DNA of 64,000 bases from an uncultured Oscillospiraceae bacterium (GTDB taxonomy: Bacteria; Bacillota; Clostridia; Oscillospirales; Oscillospiraceae), in assembly GCA_947629795.1 (NCBI GenBank), contig CANRFC010000001.1, positions 141,369-205,368 of the forward strand, written 5' to 3'. Numbering within the stretch: position 1 is the stretch's first letter; each line of letters starts with the position of its first letter. This document shows, piece by piece, positions 61,019-64,000 of this stretch. Made by a program: the position numbers and the translations under genes. The notes beneath the pieces are model-generated. The model made no database searches, had not been told where the DNA came from, and was given only the letters and a program-made list of their open reading frames with translations.

Positions 61019-62023
61019 ATGGGCAGAAAAGAAGGCGGGAGCCTATTCCATCAATTCATACAGACCCCGGGGCTGTTTTTCCTGCTGTATCGGCGCAGGG
61101 CAGACGGGAGCCTCATTCCTGTGGCCTTCAGCTCCCGGAAGCTCTATCTCAAGGAGCTTCACCTGGCGGCGGGATATTTCACGAAGTTGGGGATCTCCCG
61201 GCTGGACCAGATCGGAAAGGCGGAAGTGCAGGCCTACGAGCTCTATCTGGAGGGAGCGAAGAAGACGGCCTCCACCATCCACAACTACCTTGCGCCGATA
61301 TGCAAGCTCCTGGGGATCCCTATGGACGAGATCAGAAAGCCCCTACGCCACGCCGCCGATTTTACCCGCAGCCGCGGCGGCGGACCCACATACGGCGGGC
61401 CCCCCGGAGAACTGAATGCCTTGGTCGGCCTGCGTCGCCATGACCTGCAGCGTCTGCACGGCAATGACCTCCTTGAAAAGGACGGCAATACGTATATTAT
61501 CGTCGACAGGAGCAAAGGGGGGAAGTATCAGGAGCAGAAAGTCCTTCCCCAATACGTCCACGCCGTAAAAGCGTTTTTTGACGGCTCTGACCGGCTGCTT
61601 TTCAAGCCCAAAGATCTTGTCTATGGGTTTGACTACCACGGCCAGCGCCGATCAGTGGCCCAGGAGGCCATAGAATACTACACCCGGCGGCTGAAAAATG
61701 AGCCGGGATACCGGAAGCAGCTGTACCGTGAATTGGCCGGGCAGTGGCATGCCTACAACAAGAAGAACCGGAACCGGCTGGAGCCCCTCAGCTTCTTTGA
61801 CAAGCCGTACATCCTGCGTGGAAAGAACAGAGACGCCGCGCTGGCTCAGGGCAAGGCGGTGGTCCTGGACCGCCTGGCCCTGCGGGCGGTGAGTATCCTG
61901 CATCTCTCCCACTGGCGGGACGGCGTGACCGTCCAGAGCTACTATCTGGACCGCGGCCAGGACGCCGGGGGGCAGGAGACGCAAAGGCAGACGATCAGGC
62001 GGGCTTCCTGCTGTGATCTTTGA
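61019..62023 (+). CDS. Tyrosine recombinase/phage integrase-like protein
   Basis: MGRKEGGSLFHQFIQTPGLFF...; N-terminal SAM-like helices; LVGLRRHDLQRL (box I Arg), RSKGGKYQEQKVLP (Lys turn), ILHLSHWRDGVTVQSYYL (box II H..R...Y). Confidence 0.65.
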   Translation: MGRKEGGSLFHQFIQTPGLFFLLYRRRADGSLIPVAFSSRKLYLKELHLAAGYFTKLGISRLDQIGKAEVQAYELYLEGAKKTASTIHNYLAPICKLLGIPMDEIRKPLRHAADFTRSRGGGPTYGGPPGELNALVGLRRHDLQRLHGNDLLEKDGNTYIIVDRSKGGKYQEQKVLPQYVHAVKAFFDGSDRLLFKPKDLVYGFDYHGQRRSVAQEAIEYYTRRLKNEPGYRKQLYRELAGQWHAYNKKNRNRLEPLSFFDKPYILRGKNRDAALAQGKAVVLDRLALRAVSILHLSHWRDGVTVQSYYLDRGQDAGGQETQRQTIRRASCCDL

Positions 62024-62164
62024 TAGTGATCCATACAGGGGGCTATTCATGGCCCTTTGACAAAAGCGGCCCGGGATCGGGGGAAAGGGCTATGAGGATC
62101 CCGGCAGCGGAAAAGCGGGGCGGCTTGCCCCGAAAAGCAGGCCGCCCTTTGGATCTGTGCTGAC

Positions 62165-62812
62165 TTAAATTCTGAATACGTGCCTGCGCAATGTCTTGTT
62201 CGCAAAGATCGCAAGAAGGTCCTTGATGACCCAGCGGGGAGAGAGGAAACGCGTCACCGCGTCCACACAGCTCCATGGCGCAAGCCGGCCCGCCATATCG
62301 GGCTGTGCATCCAGGGCGAAATCCTTCAGGACCTTCCACAGTGCCTGATACTCCCGTTCGCCGGCGTGGGCAAGGAACTCGTTGAGTTGTCCCTCATAGG
62401 CGTAGATGCGCCCAAAGGTCTTATCAAGCCAAACGAGATCCTCCGCCATGCGTGCGGAGAAATCTTTGGCAGACAGCGGAGCCTCCTCACTGTGTACGTT
62501 CTCGAGATAGGTCTCGTAATAGATCCCGAACGCCTCCTCCTGCTCCTCAGACAGCACACAACCGGGGCCGCCGTCATACAGGGGAAGACGCGCAGACGCC
62601 AGGAAGCGCTCCAGCACCGCGCCGCTCAGGATACTTTTGATCCCGGATCTGCTCTCATCAAAGGGCTCGTCCTCGTAGGTGTCGTTGAACCCATCGTACC
62701 TCTTGCCCGCACCATCCGGACCCATGTTCAGGACAGTGAGTTCCTGACCGCACACTTCGACCGCCTTGGCGGTCATCGCAGGGAAGTGAAAATCTTGATT
62801 GATATGATCCAT
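62165..62812 (-). CDS. Hypothetical protein
   Basis: MDHINQDFHFPAMTAKAVEVCGQELTVLNMGPDGAGKRYDGFNDTY...; RBS GGAGG; start 62812 preferred over 62830. Confidence 0.65.
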   Translation of the reverse strand: MDHINQDFHFPAMTAKAVEVCGQELTVLNMGPDGAGKRYDGFNDTYEDEPFDESRSGIKSILSGAVLERFLASARLPLYDGGPGCVLSEEQEEAFGIYYETYLENVHSEEAPLSAKDFSARMAEDLVWLDKTFGRIYAYEGQLNEFLAHAGEREYQALWKVLKDFALDAQPDMAGRLAPWSCVDAVTRFLSPRWVIKDLLAIFANKTLRRHVFRI

Positions 62813-62846
62813 AGAAATTCCTCCAATCACTATGACAAATACGGAT

Positions 62847-62948
62847 CTGCAGGATATACGATCCTGCAGGCTGTCGCTTCCAATGCGACAGTCTTTCTGC
62901 CGTTTTGCAGGATCTCAAACCTGCAGAACGTCGCTTTCGATGCAGCCA
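62847..62948 (-). repeat. Duplicated ~43-nt hairpin-rich element in the leader of the 62165-62812 gene
   Basis: Unit A TGCAGGATATACGATCCTGCAGGCTGTCGCTTCCAATGCGACAG (62848-62891), unit B TGCAGGATCTCAAACCTGCAGAACGTCGCTTTCGATGCAGCC (from 62906), offset 58 bp; palindromes 62847-62869, 62871-62891, 62906-62925. Confidence 0.8.
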
Positions 62949-63372
62949 TCTTTCCGTTGTGTTGGCGGTCCCCGCTGCCTGGGTCGGAAATTTTTCCTGC
63001 GCATACCATCACCTCCGGATATAAGAATTATGTTTGATTTTGCCTTTTTTACTTTTTGCTATAGTAAAAGCAAATTTCTTCCTCCTTTCCTCTTTTTTTC
63101 GAACAGAAGCAGGAATGTTGTGCGGATCGTGGCATGGGAGATCCGGATCTTAATTGAAAGTCCTACTACAGAATGGTAGAGTTCCCCCTTTGCGAAGCTC
63201 ATTTTGGGCCCAAATTTGCATTAAATTTCAATTTTTAATGATTTCTTCATGAACTGTCCACAGACTGTTCATAGAATATTTACATTTTGCGAAAAAACGC
63301 TCATATGTGAAAATTCAGATGAGACCTCTCACATGTAAGAATCTATCTGCGAGCTCGCATCAGCAAAAATTC

Positions 63373-63410
63373 AGGGCCGGCACTCCTCCGTGGGAGATGC
63401 CGGCCCTTTC
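63373..63410. terminator. Strong GC hairpin, probable terminator
   Basis: AGGGCCGGCACTCCTCCGTGGGAGATGCCGGCCCTTT; also followed by GAATTTTT on the minus strand. Confidence 0.6.
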
Positions 63411-64000
63411 GAACCAGAATGTATTGAGTTGGCCGCTGACTCTGTGCCGTTGGCCGGAGGTGCGTGCTGCCCGGCAGTCTTCGGTCCCTTCTGCTTCCCA
63501 GAAATTCCAGTTTCTTGACTTTGTGAAATAGGATCAGTGTATTGCATTGAGACAAGTCCTGTCATATCCGGGTATGGATCATTTTGGAATAGGCGTCTCT
63601 GGCCTTGAGCAGGGGCCTGCCCAATCAACTTTGCAGGTGGCTTATCCGTACAGGCATGTTCACCTTGTTGATCTGGCGGATCGACTGCTTGGCCGGTGAG
63701 CGCATTTTGACGCGCAAAAAGCCCGGAGCATTTCTGCCCCGGGCGTGGTAGGTGCTTCTGTTTTTCATCAAAATGTCTGCCAAAGAGAGGGCTGCAAAAA
63801 ATTTTGCTGATTTTGCGATTCTATATTGACAGAACATATTTTCTATGGTACTCTGGTTCCAGAAAATAAAAAGTGCGGCAGTGGAAGAGGGCTGCCACCC
63901 TCTCCCACCTGCGCAGGTGACCAACCACCTACACAGCGGACTTCGTCCGCGCCACGGGAACAGTATACCCTTTTTCCCGCCCTTTTGCAAGGGTGGATTG

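Overview
The window has three parts. (1) About 1-40,948 is one minus-strand coding region for a secreted giant RCC1-repeat (beta-propeller) protein. It has a Sec-type signal peptide, Pro/Thr/Glu low-complexity linkers, and blocks of RCC1 repeats separated by a recurring 'GFNL' Ig-like module at a ~2.0-2.5 kb period. The ORF track stops it at 8,036 aa because of one in-frame TAG at 16838-16840. My reading shows the same frame resuming immediately as RCC1 sequence and staying open to the left window edge (~5,600 more codons). The TAG sits where the RCC1 motif expects Trp (LTLV[W]GANLKGDLG), so it looks like TGG->TAG. (2) About 41.3-60.3 kb is a selenium/purine (urate-type) catabolism locus: DUF3343 + yedF, ygeX-ygeY-ygeW, and convergent ssnA-ygfK-xdh. 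Accessory elements interleave with it: an intact IS200/IS605 element (tnpA+tnpB) sitting between a consensus promoter and a PemK/MazF-like gene, an unexplained small RNA downstream of that gene, a ToxIN/AbiQ-like type III toxin-antitoxin locus, cspA, and three 24-bp palindromes at an exact 42-bp period. (3) About 60.4-64 kb carries a tyrosine-recombinase-like gene and an uncharacterised ORF preceded by a duplicated hairpin-rich leader. No rRNA, tRNA or CRISPR array was recognised. All calls come from reading the sequence; no searches or folding programs were run.
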